From assembly GCA_030522415.1 (NCBI GenBank), contig CM060109.1:23546661-23610660 (forward strand): 64,000 nt of DNA. Direction: 5' to 3'. The notes beneath the pieces are model-generated. The model was not told the DNA's origin. It made no database searches and saw only the letters and a list, made by a program, of their open reading frames with translations. Positions 21,251-31,829 of this stretch are shown here, one piece after another. This stretch comes from Channallabes apus. Its lineage: Eukaryota > Chordata > Actinopteri > Siluriformes > Clariidae. Within the stretch, counting starts at the first letter, position 1, and the number at the start of each line of letters is the position of its first letter. A program made the translations under genes and the position numbers.

Positions 21251-21957
21251 CCCCCACCCATAAAAGTCAAAATCATTATTTTGACAAAAAGACATATAAA
21301 GAAATACGTAAAATCTATGTCTGTCACCAATATTGAGGCTGCACCAACACAGATGAACACAATTAGCCAGATTAACATAGCTCTCTGCGCCGCCGCCAAT
21401 TGCGAACGGCCCATCTGTAATGGTACCACAGCTTCAGACGACAATTTTGGTTCGACATGACATTTTGCTCTGATAGGTGTAGTTTTCAGAAAAGATTCAG
21501 ATAAATTGACAGCATCAAACTTTCGTGCTTGTGCACGTGTAACTGCACATGATGGGAACACTGTAGGACAATTGGAAACACAATCATTGCTTACATCAGC
21601 TACCGGTTCTACTGTCACAATAGGACGAGGGAAAACAACACCACCTGCCAGATCATTACCCAGGATTACCTGAACTCCTTCAACAGGGAGTTCGGTACAA
21701 ATACCAACACGTACTTTCCCCTTCACTATTTCTGTCTCAAGATAAATGTCATGAAGTGGGACTGTGATACAGCCTGCTCCTATGCCACGTAAAATAACAT
21801 CAGTGCCTGTGTAGGTTTTTTGAGACAGTGAAATTGTACCAGCTAACATCAGAGTCTGTGCTGCACCTGTATCTCGCAGAATGGACACTGGTCTGCGAAC
21901 ACCTTCAGGGCTATCTGCCACCGACCCTTGTAACATGAATGGCTTATATACATACAT
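21010..21957 (-). CDS. Retroelement aspartic protease region
   Basis: The frame contains the catalytic motif LRDTGAAQTLM near residue 28 and a later ILGNDLAGG motif typical of retropepsins. It overlaps the end of gag by 14 nt in a different frame (+1), next to a short GTAT repeat that looks like a 4-bp slippage. After the protease the frame runs into a hydrophobic stretch (MLIWLIVFICVGAASILV) and then into the LTR. The hydrophobic part may be a remnant of a deleted downstream gene or chance. No polymerase or integrase motif follows. Confidence 0.75.
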   Translation of the reverse strand: MYVYKPFMLQGSVADSPEGVRRPVSILRDTGAAQTLMLAGTISLSQKTYTGTDVILRGIGAGCITVPLHDIYLETEIVKGKVRVGICTELPVEGVQVILGNDLAGGVVFPRPIVTVEPVADVSNDCVSNCPTVFPSCAVTRAQARKFDAVNLSESFLKTTPIRAKCHVEPKLSSEAVVPLQMGRSQLAAAQRAMLIWLIVFICVGAASILVTDIDFTYFFICLFVKIMILTFMGGGVTCRGVVHVCVCVARVCAHARRRRVRDLSPLSLSRSPFRRKPRPDGTCRDVRRDWLAVDLRVFLSSRVEAGRARLMPCV

Positions 21958-23317
21958 CCACCATTTGTTCAGGTAAGAAGTGTTTTAATTGCCTTTCAAC
22001 AAACCCCACAGATTTTGGTTTTACAGCTGTATTTTTCTTCTTCCAGGCATCACAGTCTGAAATGAGATGATCAGCACTCAAACAGTAGAAACACACTCTA
22101 CCTCCCCCTGATCGATACTGAGAAGTTCTAAACGTGCTCCCTCTTGCAGGTTTCACACTGCTTGCTGAAGGTTTCACCTGCCCTTCAACCCCACGGACAG
22201 CGAATTTATCCGTTCTCACAGTAGGAGAAAATACAGTACGGTGCGTCAACTCAAATTCATCAGCCAATACCGCGGCTGCTGACAATGACATGACTTTTTG
22301 CTCATTCAAGTGCAATACAACATTTTCAAAGACACAATTTTTAAAGTCCTCCAACAGAGTTAACTCGTTAAGAGCTTCAAAAGTGGTAGCTTTAGTTGCC
22401 GCACACCACTTTTCAAACAGTGTTTGCTTTTCACGGGCAAACTCCACAAATGTTTGTCTGTCTGTCTTTTTATGGGACCTAAATTTTTGTCTATAAGCCT
22501 CTGGCACTAATTCATACGCACGTAGAACAGTTTGTTTAACCGTGTCGTAATCCAGGCTTTGTTCAACAGGCAACGCAGAGCACACATCCTGCGCTTTACC
22601 AGTCAATTTACACTGTAATAAGAGAGCCCACATTGCTCTCGGCCACTGTAACGTAGCTGCCACACGTTCAAAAGCTATGAAATAGCTATCCACCTCGGTC
22701 TCTCTAAAAGGAGGTACTAAAACAATATGCTTGCTTACGTCAAAATGGGTTGGGGAGGTAGTCACTGGGGCAGAAACTGGAGAAGAGCCCGGCGCAGCCG
22801 TTGCAGGTAACTGTGCGAATGATGGAAAAGCAGGTGAACTCTCCGGCGCGATCTCAGCCCGGTGTAGCCGGCTGAAATCTCGCCGAAAATGCTCCCTCTC
22901 CATCTCAAGCTCCAGCTCTCGCAACCGTAACCTTTGAGCTTCTGTTTCCTCACGTTTAATTTCCAGCTCCACCTCCCTCGTTTTTAGAACCAAAAGTTGT
23001 TCCGATTCCCCAATTGGTGGTGTGGTTACCTTATGCTTGGCGGGCGTGGAAGGTGACTGCGGCGCAGGTACTGGCCTACCGTCGACCTCCGTCGGCGTTG
23101 AAGCGTCCTCGCTCTTAGCACACTCTCCAGGCTCTCCAGGCAAAATCTGCTGTTCTATTAAATTGTCAAGCAATATTTTTTTAATCTCCCTCTTTAGACC
23201 TCTTCGTGGCACCTCAACTTCAAAAAATTCAGCAATGCTGAACAAATCGTCCTTACGACACTGGTCAAACTGTTCCATGGTAGGAGCCAGTGTAAAGGCA
23301 ATTAAGTCAAATGCCAT
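21944..23317 (-). CDS. Gypsy-type Gag protein
   Basis: 457 aa from the Met at 23317, chosen because upstream codons fall in the leader and LTR. Order: N-terminal acidic/hydrophobic segment, a charged coiled-coil-like region rich in Glu/Arg/Leu (residues about 110-150), a capsid-like region (FRETEVDSYFIAFERVA, LQWP..MWALLLQCKLTGKA) of the SCAN-related type, and a zinc knuckle CFYCLSADHLISDC (CX2CX4HX4C, residues about 409-422). It would form particles and bind RNA. The frame is open throughout. Confidence 0.85.
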   Translation of the reverse strand: MAFDLIAFTLAPTMEQFDQCRKDDLFSIAEFFEVEVPRRGLKREIKKILLDNLIEQQILPGEPGECAKSEDASTPTEVDGRPVPAPQSPSTPAKHKVTTPPIGESEQLLVLKTREVELEIKREETEAQRLRLRELELEMEREHFRRDFSRLHRAEIAPESSPAFPSFAQLPATAAPGSSPVSAPVTTSPTHFDVSKHIVLVPPFRETEVDSYFIAFERVAATLQWPRAMWALLLQCKLTGKAQDVCSALPVEQSLDYDTVKQTVLRAYELVPEAYRQKFRSHKKTDRQTFVEFAREKQTLFEKWCAATKATTFEALNELTLLEDFKNCVFENVVLHLNEQKVMSLSAAAVLADEFELTHRTVFSPTVRTDKFAVRGVEGQVKPSASSVKPARGSTFRTSQYRSGGGRVCFYCLSADHLISDCDAWKKKNTAVKPKSVGFVERQLKHFLPEQMVDVCI

Positions 23318-23473
23318 TGTTCTATCACTACTGTCCAACTCAAGAAGACAGCCAAACAAACAAAAAGGCAGGGTATACTCAAAAACAGACAAGCCAGCAC
23401 TTGTTAGCCAGTAACTGGCAATGGACAAGTCCCCACTTTTTAACCAGGGACTTGCAAAGGACGAGCCCCCACT

Positions 23474-24408
23474 TGTTACGACCCCCGGTCTAGGGTCAAG
23501 GGACGCAACAAAGAAAATAATAAATTGATTATAAATAAATATTCTTGCAACCAAGATTTTGTGCGTGGTTTTTATTTTGACACACACGCACATACACATA
23601 CAGGAAGCTCTGGGCTTCAGGATTGGGCCAAGGCCAAAACAAGAAACAAACCCCCCCCTCTATCTCCTCCCTCAAGCTAGCTAAACTACCAAAAAGAAAA
23701 ACTGAAATCAAAATACAAAAACTAAACTAGCTTCCTAACTACTTACAAAAAAACAGGAGAAAACAGGGGACAACAAAAATGGCACCCAACCCCTACTGCT
23801 TCCTTGCAACTATATACAAACAAGAAAAGAACAAAATATATATACCCAATATTTACAACAAAGAAAACTATATACAAAAGCGGGAGGAACACTTCCATCC
23901 ACGCTAACACAAACAAAAAAAAGAAAACCCAAAAACAACAAAAGGGAAGGAGAGAGGCAAGGCGCGACACACAGGCTCTCTCTCCAACCAAACAAACAAT
24001 AACACACACACACACACACACAGTCACTCAAAAACAAATACAAAATAACAAACAAATACACAGTCACACTTCAACATACAACCACTCAATCAATCACACA
24101 ATCCAACAACCTCACAATCACAATCCAACAATTCACTAATTAACCAATCAACAACAGAGCACGGAAGTCACACACAAGGCATAAGTCGCGCCCTTCCTGC
24201 TTCCACTCGCGAGCTTAAGAAGACACGCAGATCCACAGCCAGCCAATCACGGCGCACGTCACGGCACGTTCCATCGGGGCGGGGCTTCCTGCGAAAAGGA
24301 GAGCGGGAGAGAGAAAGGGGGGAGAGATCGCGCACGCGCCGCCGTCGCGCATGCGCACATACCCACGCTACACACACACATACGTGCACCACTCCTCTGC
24401 ACGTAACA
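23474..24408 (-). repeat. 5' LTR of the Gypsy-type element
   Basis: 935 bp copy of 20296-21250. It directly precedes the primer-binding site on the minus strand. Confidence 0.9.
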
Positions 24409-24611
24409 GACAGTATAATGATCATCACTGTACAATCACAAGGTCGTATTAAGAACTGTCCACATGATGTCTGAATATTGCAGTGGCAGAAAACGCAGGT
24501 GATGATTTGCAAAAAGAAAATTGAAGCACGGAATCTGTGGAACTTTTGTGGTGATAAATAAATCACTCGTTGTCTTCCTCCTTGCTGTGGAAATGTCACG
24601 CTACGGGCAGT

Positions 24612-24700
24612 AAATCATTCATTCATTCATTTTCTATACCGCTTTATCCTGTATTTAGGGTCGCGGGGACCTGGAGCCAGGAGACTCAGGGCACGAGGCT
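24612..24700 (-). mobile_element. SINE tail fragment
   Basis: CATTCATTCATTTTCTATAC and TTATCCTG...GGGACCTGGAGCCAGGAGAC are the complement of the 3' end of the SINE at 46115-46472. The tRNA-like head is missing. Confidence 0.7.
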
Positions 24701-25490
24701 ATGTATATGTATGTGTGATTATTTAATATATGTGTATGCAAGTGTTTCATGTGTGCATGGGCGTAAATTTCATTTAACAGTAGGGGGGGGACAATAAATA
24801 TAAAATTTCTCATGAGCAATTTTTGAAGGGGACACATATAATACAGTCAAATTGTACTTATAAAGATATGTCCCCACAGTGAAAAACTTTGCTTCTATCA
24901 TTATTATTGTAGTATGGAGACTGCACCATTATGGTTATTTTCTCAGGTTCAATGACAAAGCAGATTTTTCAAAATCTATTTATTGCATTGTTTATGTTGT
25001 TTACAGTCAAGCCATCAACATACAATAAAATGTAAACATGAGATCTAAACTAAAAACTGTGCTCCCTGTGCTGGTGCAGGCAATATCATCTCTTTGTTCT
25101 GCTGTCTCCAGCTCCCTCCTAGTTCTGAATCTGCCCCTTCCTCTACTCTCACTGTCTCAGAACAGACTGACTCCTGAAGCAGAAAAAATGCAGGAAAAGA
25201 TGTTTTCCATACTCATAATAACTAACTTGTTTACATTACACTTGTTAAATTGAAAGATCATACTGTAAATTGGTGAGCCTATTACTTTCTACTGAACAGC
25301 CACAACTCCGAAAACATTAAAGAAATTGTTCACCGAAAAAAAAAAAATTAATCTGTCATTATCCCTTCAATAAAAGCACCACACTTACCCGACACTGTAC
25401 ATCTGATTGACCCTGGTCTACCTGTCCCTCAATAATTTCTGTCTCCTTTGCCTGGCGTTTAGGTCACTGAAAAATGATCTTATGTCCATT
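24701..25490. other. Unassigned sequence
   Basis: Contains a G-run near 24783 and AT-rich sequence. No gene or recognisable repeat. Confidence 0.4.
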
Positions 25491-25499
25491 TATCTATGA

Positions 25500-25600
25500 C
25501 ACTGCAAGGCAAGTTTATTTATACTGTAGCACATTTCATACACAATGGTCATTCAAATTGCTTTACATAAAGAAAGTAAAACTATCAACGCAGCCCTACG
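25500..25600. repeat. Dispersed fish repeat fragment
   Basis: GCAAGGCAAGTTTATTTATA...CAAATTGCTTTACATAAAG resembles a common interspersed repeat of fish genomes, judged from memory only. Confidence 0.45.
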
Positions 25601-25639
25601 CAGGTTCATGAAAACTGGGCCTACTGGTGTTATAGTGTA

Positions 25640-27036
25640 CACTGTAAAAAATCTTATCTACTTTAAAAAACTATGGTAACAAAATTTCACATATTACTTT
25701 TAAGCAGTTTTTAAGGCTTGATTTTTTTTTTGTGGAATTTACTTGAATAAATCATGTAAAATATCCTAAATTATTTAGCCAGATACATGATGATTTTAAC
25801 ATTATTAGTGTAATAATCTTTTTTAGTTTAAGCAGATAAAACAAAAAGGTACTCATATGTATTAAGGAAAATTACTTAATATAAAATAACATTTTATAAT
25901 GAAATGAATACACAATGCATTTTGGTGTTAAACATGCTTTTATTTCATGTTTCACTGGTATTAAAATATTAAACACTGTGTAAAATAGTGTATATAACAT
26001 TAACACAGATTTAAGATCTGTAAAACAATTTGTAAAACAGTTTGTAACTGACAATTTCTATTGAAATCAACTGTTTAGCATTATATGCTAGCATCTTTTC
26101 TTGTGGGTAAAGTCACATTCTGTACTAAAACCTGAGAGAACTTGTACAGTAAACCATTTCTAGGTACATATCTGTGTAACATTACCCAATTTACATTTAC
26201 ATTTAGGCATTTGGCAGACACTCTTATCCAGAGCGACTTAATAAAACCCTATTTCCCCTATGCGGTTTGACTCAGATGCGGTGTCAGGCACCGTGAGTCA
26301 GCGCGATTGCCCGCCGACGTTCCGCTGGCGCTCCTCGAAGTTCTGTAAGGTCCGCAAGCTTTCGCGAGGACCGGCGCGGAAAGATGGAAACGTACTCACA
26401 GTGCCAAAAACTTGCAGTGAATCATAATGAACCGTACTTACGGCCACCGCGCGAACCCGCATACTGTAGGTGCACTCCCCAAAACTTGTTTCAGTGAACT
26501 GTGGAGACACAACAACAAACTCAAGTATGCTAATGGCGGACAGGATGTTTTCAGAAATGTTCACAATGTTTAATTTATTCCATTTATATTGCTGACACTA
26601 ATGCAACAAAGGAGCTTATTTAAGAAATCAAAATAAAGTATAAAAATTAGTAAGGGGCTTAACTTACTTCTTAACATTTTACACTGTTCGCCTGTTCCTT
26701 CAAAATGGCGTCTGATCACTGCTGTTGTTGAGATTCAAATGAAGGTGACTTAATAAAACCCGGATAATTGAGCCAATTCTCTTAAAATAAATATGAAGCC
26801 TTTTTTCCTCAAATTTTTTTACTAAATGGTTCCTCAAATTAAGCTTAAAAATTGCACTCATTTCCTTAAAAAAATAGGTAAAATTTATTTCTTAATTTTA
26901 TTAGTGAAATGTTCTCAATATATTATAAAAAACACAGAAAACCATTTTTTAAAATGAAATATGCACATTATTTTTAATTATTACATCAATTTTTTAAATG
27001 AAAATTACAAGCCTCATGATTAATTTTTTTACAGTG
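25640..27036. mobile_element. CACTG-ended DNA element, second copy
   Basis: Ends CACTGTAAAAAATC and TTTTTTTACAGTG, flanked by TA. AT-rich and non-coding, 1.4 kb. Its termini resemble 17218-19928. A TACCCCTA-type MITE lies inside it, and the last 85 bp are repeated at 27600-27681. Confidence 0.65.
26250..26466. mobile_element. MITE of the TACCCCTA family, decayed copy
   Basis: Shares GCGGTTTGACTC, GGAAACGTACTCACAG, AATCATAATGAACC and CTTACGGCC with the MITEs at 15938-16418 and 32562-32779. The termini are eroded. Confidence 0.65.
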
Positions 27037-27299
27037 TATTCTGTTCCAGCTTCAACAATATATCTCTTAAATGTAATAAAATAAATAACAAGAGTCTCAC
27101 AAAGACAAGACTAAACTTTTTTTGCAATGTCAGAGTCAGGAAATGCCTTTGTAAGACCTTTAACTGTTGTGATTTTTCACTGTATGAAAAGCTATTGCAC
27201 CTTCTGCTGCATTTACATCATCCTGTTTTTCCTGGTCTGACAAAAAAATTCTGTCAACTTTGCAGATGAACTTTCATCTCGCACTGCTTTTTTATGTCC

Positions 27300-27681
27300 A
27301 TGTCTGCTTTCAGGTCCCTAGCACCTTTATTGGATGTACCGGCTTTGCACACGGTGCACTCCGCCTCCCACTTGTCCCAACCGGGATGGTATGTGGGAAA
27401 TTTTTCAAGGCAGCCTCCCGGTAATTACGTCGCTCAAAAAAGTAGTACCCTAGTATTGTGTGCAAAACGCCAGTCAATTTACATACACGCATAATGGTCC
27501 TATGAAAAACCGGACATTTTCGTGAATTTATGAAAACCCGTCCGGACAGGACGCAAAAAGTGGACATGTCCGGGCAAAAGAGGACGCTTGGTCACCCTAA
27601 TGAAATATGCACATTATTTTTAATTATTACATACATTTTTTTAATGAAAATTACAAGCCTCATGATTAATTTTTTACAGTG
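27300..27681. mobile_element. hAT-like fragment followed by a duplicated element end
   Basis: 27480-27598 includes CCGGACAGGACGCAAAAAGT and GGACGCTTGGTCACCC, similar to the terminal region of some hAT elements. It is followed directly by a second copy of the 3' end of the element at 25640-27036, including ACAGTGTA. Confidence 0.4.
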
Positions 27682-27699
27682 TATGTCATTTTTTAAAAT

Positions 27700-27975
27700 T
27701 CTATTAAATTTTATTTGTATAGCGCTTTTAACAATTGCCATTGCCGCAAAGCAGCTTTACACGATCAAAAGAATAATTTAAATTTGTATGGAGTGTGAAT
27801 GTGTATGAATCAAAATGGTCAGATAGTCCCTGATGAGCAAGCCGAGGGCGACAGTGGCAAGGAAAAAACCCCTGAGATGGTAATAGGAAGAAACCTTGAG
27901 AGGAACCAGACTCAACAGGGAACCCATCCTCATTTGGGTGAAACAGATAGCAGGAAATGATTTGCATTCATACAG
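27700..27975. repeat. Interspersed fish repeat
   Basis: TTTATTTGTATAGCGCTTTT, GCAAAGCAGCTTTACA, GAAACCTTGAGAGGAACCAG and AACCCATCCTCATTTGGG occur in an order that I recall as a widespread fish interspersed repeat. Orientation and class are uncertain. Confidence 0.6.
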
Positions 27976-29200
27976 TACAGTGTGTTAGGTGGCAGCCAGT
28001 TCAGCTATAACAATTGATGTTAATATGGAGGCCAGGTAGTTATTGGAGGCTCAGGCAGACTCGTAGGAAATTCCAGTCCTGAAACATCGAGCAACTTCAA
28101 TCAAGTCATTTCAGCGTCTGCAATTAAGATTGTGTATAAAAAGTATGTTTTTTGCTTGAATTAAATGCTAGAAGGAATCTCTGACATAAACACATTTGTT
28201 CTCAACCTAATTATGTTTAATATGTAATTCTAAAAAGGAATGTCATATTAAAATATCAGACACATATACACACAAACCATGTCTATGAGCAAACTGTACC
28301 GCAATAAAATTGTTACTGCAACAGTGATGAGAAACAGATTATGCTCTGGTAAGCCATGGGCTCTCTGTCTCCGAATTTGATTAAAATTTCTGTAGATGAT
28401 TATTTTTTTGGTTTACATGGGGACTAGTTGCCATCCTGAGCTGCTCGCTGTACAGTTAATTCTCATGCCGCTGTCAGGTAGCATCCAAGTAATGTAGCAA
28501 TCCAATTGCTACGTAGCAACCAATGACAGAGAACACTCACTCTCACGAGCGTGCACGCAGATATGCACATTTAAGGTCACTCTTTAATTCACTGTACATA
28601 CTGCTACCTTGCACAGACATTAACTACACAATTAGCCCATTTGCTTGCAACGTGTAAAATTGCCAGTGAGACAGAAGACGCTGTGAGAGGCAATACACAA
28701 ATCAGTTAAATTCATATTACCATAAATATTAAAATATCAGGAACTTTATTTTTGAAAGCGCCTTTTCTGTCATGCAACTGCCTAATAACCAAAGAAACAT
28801 TAATAAATGTTAAGAGCATATATAAAATAGGACATTTTTGATTAAATGTGAAATTTTAAATCTATTATGCTTTTATTTTGTTCTGTTGTTTTGTATTTAT
28901 TATAATTTTCAGAAATTTATCATGTTGATTATACAGAGCTATGCTTTTAATTTAATATGGTGGGTAATTTTTTTTAATCACCGTTGTTGTGAATTGTATC
29001 ATGTTTAATGGGTCCATGTGTACAACAACATGTTAATATAGTCACATTCTATTATGGTGAGAAGGGAATGATTTTGGGGCCCTTGTTATAAGGCAGTAGC
29101 CTAGGCGACCGCCTGTATTACCTGTTGAATGGGCCGGCACTGCTTGTCAAACATAAATTATTTAGATCAACAAACACATTTTAATTATATACAAATATAA
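27976..29200. other. Unassigned intergenic sequence
   Basis: No coherent coding frame and no recognised repeat. Confidence 0.5.
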
Positions 29201-29239
29201 CTGAAGTAAATACGTACAAAATATTTTTACAATTTTTTT

Positions 29240-29870
29240 TATTTATTCGGGAAAACAGCTGTCCAAACCTTCCTGGCCCTATGTGAAAACTGCCTATAAA
29301 CCTAATAACTGGTTGTGCCACCCTTGGCGACAATAACTGCAATGTAGTGTTTGCGATAACTTGATATGAGTCTTTCACATCGCTGTGGAGGGATTTTGGA
29401 ACACTCTGCTTTTCAGAATTGTTTTATTTCAGGCAAATTTAAAGGTTTAAAAAATGAACAGCCTGCTTAAGGATCTCAACCAGAAGTCTTTTCCATTTTG
29501 AGTAGGCCACTCCAAAATTATATTTTTAAGTATTCAAAGGTGGACTTGGTGGTGTGTTTCAGATCATAGTCCAGCTGCATAACTCAAGTGCGTTTAAGTT
29601 TGAGGTCACAAACTGATGGCTGGTCATTATCCTTCATGATTTTCTATAGTGCAAAATTCATAGTTCCATCAATTATGGCAAAGTATCGAGTTCCAAATGT
29701 GGCAAACGTGAGGCATGCCCTTGTATTCTTTTTCGTGAGCAGTGTCCTTCACACTGGAACTCTCCAATTAATGCTATATTTCCCCAGTCTCTTTCTTTTT
29801 CTTATTGTTGAACATGAACACTGACCTTAACTGAGGCAAGTGAGGGTCACAGTGCTTTAGATTATGAAGC
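29240..29870 (-). mobile_element. Eroded Tc1-like copy, both ends missing
   Basis: Runs parallel to the minus-strand Tc1 copies at 35047 and 53103, with landmarks such as CCTAATAACTGGTTGTGCCA, GTTTGCGATAACTTG, AGTAGGCCACTCCAAA and GAACACTGACCTTAACTGAG. It is full of substitutions and indels, so it belongs to an older wave of a related family. Confidence 0.75.
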
Positions 29871-30568
29871 GATATCCCAGACAATATTCAAAAGGAATTG
29901 CAAATTGCATTTGCATTTACCATATGTGGACGCACAAAGTGTGCCATAATTCAAATGCAATTGCAAACTTTGCATTACCGTTTGCTTTTTCGCCTTCGCG
30001 AGCCGGTCCGTGTACTTTTTGGTATTTGTAGTTTCTTTTTATAAACAAAAATCAAAAAATGAAAATGAGAGTTATATTTGTTTTTTATTTTTAAATGTCA
30101 GACACTTTTTTAAAATTAGACTTGATTTTCTTTTCTCGTTTATACTTTGAATAAAGAAAGTTCTACAGCTTAGAAACGAAAAAAAAAATAGCTGCATTTT
30201 CGTTCTCTAAAACCGGAAGTATCTCTTCTTCTGTTGATGATCATGAAAATTTGTTTCCCTACTGGCTGTGGAAGTATCAGGGATGTCTGAAACTGACTCA
30301 GAGACATGTGTGCTTAGGTAATTTTTTTTAAAACACTATTTTTAGCAAGAGACTCCTGGAAATCAATTCACCCAGTTAACATTTGTAATAAAGTTTCCAT
30401 ACTTTGTGAAATTAAAGAAAAATAACCAATTCAGATACATTATTTAATGTAAAAGTGCTAGTATTATATGTGCTGTGCCGATTATGTTTGTCTGTTTTAT
30501 CATGGATATCCATACAGTAAATCATGGACTTCAGGATATCATGTTTCCCCATCATATGCGGGTACTAA

Positions 30569-30587
30569 GATAGATAGATAGATACAG

Positions 30588-30619
<32 letters not shown>

Positions 30620-30628
30620 TAGATAGAT
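30569..30628. repeat. (GATA)n/(GACA)n microsatellite
   Basis: GATA units, then about nine GACA/AGAC units, then GATA again. Confidence 0.95.
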
Positions 30629-30956
30629 GTGAATAGCAGGAGTAACGATGTGTGGTGTCCTATAATCGCTGTACTGTACCTGTGTGTTTGATATGTAACC
30701 AGGTGGTTTAATAGAACTGTATGTTTGAGTGGGTTACAAAAAAAAGAGTATCCTGGTTATCACGAGTATACACTCTACCCTTGAGTTACATGCTAATAAA
30801 ATGTAATAAAAGTAGTCGCGATGTCAGTACTTGTCCAGCAAACCAGTCTTTTGCAGCAGCTTAAAACGTCTGAATTATCTTCAAATGTACAAGACACTCG
30901 ATTATTTTGTACGGAAGCGCATTGCATTCACACCATAAAAAAAATCACGGGATTTA

Positions 30957-31130
30957 CCTCATAATTATGACATCCTGATCTCATAATTATGCCTTACTAA
31001 CTCATAATTATGACTTAATACCTCATAATTATGACTTACTATCTCATAATTATGACTTAATATCTCATAATTATGACTTACTATCTCATAATTATGACTT
31101 AATATCTCATAATTATGACTTACTATCTCA
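30957..31130. repeat. 21-bp minisatellite with palindromic core
   Basis: About eight units of CTCATAATTATGACTTAnTAn. Each contains the perfect palindrome CATAATTATG. Units alternate AATAT and ACTAT spacers, hinting at a 42-bp higher-order repeat. Confidence 0.9.
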
Positions 31131-31220
31131 GTAATGCAGAGTAGACGCGGCTTCCCAACACCTATGGACAGCAGCGTCAGAGGCGACATCTAGTCAGTAT
31201 ATATATCTATGTCGACCATT

Positions 31221-31577
31221 CAGATACAAACCGGAAAAGGTAGGTATAGTTTGCGAATGGAATTCTTACCGCTGATTGGACTGTCACTCAAGATATATAG
31301 GAAGTACTGTAGAAGCGGTAAATTTGTGTGTGTATGAATGTGCAAATAATATTGTGGTTTCAAATATGGTGTTCTTACGGTGGCCTTGAAGTCAATTTTG
31401 TTAATTTGATTTGTACTTCACGGCCATCATAGTTTAAAGTGAAGCAGAACACACAAGAAACAAAGATCGAGAAACCAGTTTCTACTCCCTGTATTTCTGG
31501 AGTGACAGGTGTCTCGTCCAATCAGCGGTAAGAATTTCATTCGCAAAATATACCTACCTTTTCCGGTTTGTATCTGA
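31221..31577. mobile_element. MITE with about 60-bp terminal inverted repeats
   Basis: CAGATACAAACCGGAAAAGG at the left is mirrored by CCTTTTCCGGTTTGTATCTG at the right. The inverted match continues through GGTAAGAATT/AATTCTTACC and CCAATCAGCGG/CCGCTGATTGG. Non-coding interior. Confidence 0.75.
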
Positions 31578-31585
31578 CCGGCCGA

Positions 31586-31806
31586 GAAGTGCAATACAAA
31601 TTAACAAAATGGAAATCAAAATAACAAAACCAAAAACAAAACAACAAAACCCAAAACAAAAAAACTAATTAGTTTTGGCTTTTGATAAATTGTTTTTGCA
31701 TTAGTTATTTTGTTTTCCGTTTTGTTAATTTGGTTTTGAATTTGTTATTTTGTATTCCATTTTGCTTTTTTGTTTTCAGTTTTGTTAATTTGTTTTGCAC
31801 TTCAGG
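31586..31806. repeat. Palindromic AT-rich element
   Basis: GAAGTGCAATACAAATTAAC at the left pairs imperfectly with GTTAATTTGTTTTGCACTTC at the right, with AACAAAAC-rich arms between. A third related end (GTTAATTTGATTTGTACTTC) lies near 31400. Confidence 0.6.
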
Positions 31807-31829
31807 GCCACCGTATATATTTCGGTCTT

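Larger units (their letters stand above)
20296..24408 (-). mobile_element. Gypsy-type LTR element with gag and protease only
   Basis: Two LTRs (20296-21250 and 23474-24408; TG...CA ends on the + strand) flank 2.2 kb of internal sequence, with a perfect GACAG target duplication at 20291-20295 and 24409-24413. Read on the minus strand, a primer-binding site lies 2 nt after the 5' LTR: the complement of 23459-23471 is TGGGGGCTCGTCC, matching the tRNA-Pro type used by several retroelements. A purine-rich tract (complement of 21251-21262) precedes the 3' LTR. Gag and an aspartic protease are present; reverse transcriptase, RNase H and integrase are absent. It would need another element's enzymes to move. 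The LTRs are nearly identical except for indels, so it is fairly young. Confidence 0.9.

Noticed and set aside
26298..26564. An 88-aa minus-strand frame
   Set aside because: It lies across a MITE and its flank; the same MITE sequence elsewhere does not preserve the frame.
30957..31130. CRISPR-like array
   Set aside because: Units are contiguous and near-identical without unique spacers, and this is a vertebrate genome.
30965..31189. Minus-strand frame with SHNYEIL/SHNYEIV heptapeptide repeats
   Set aside because: It is only the translation of the 21-bp minisatellite; no start context, splice site or family.
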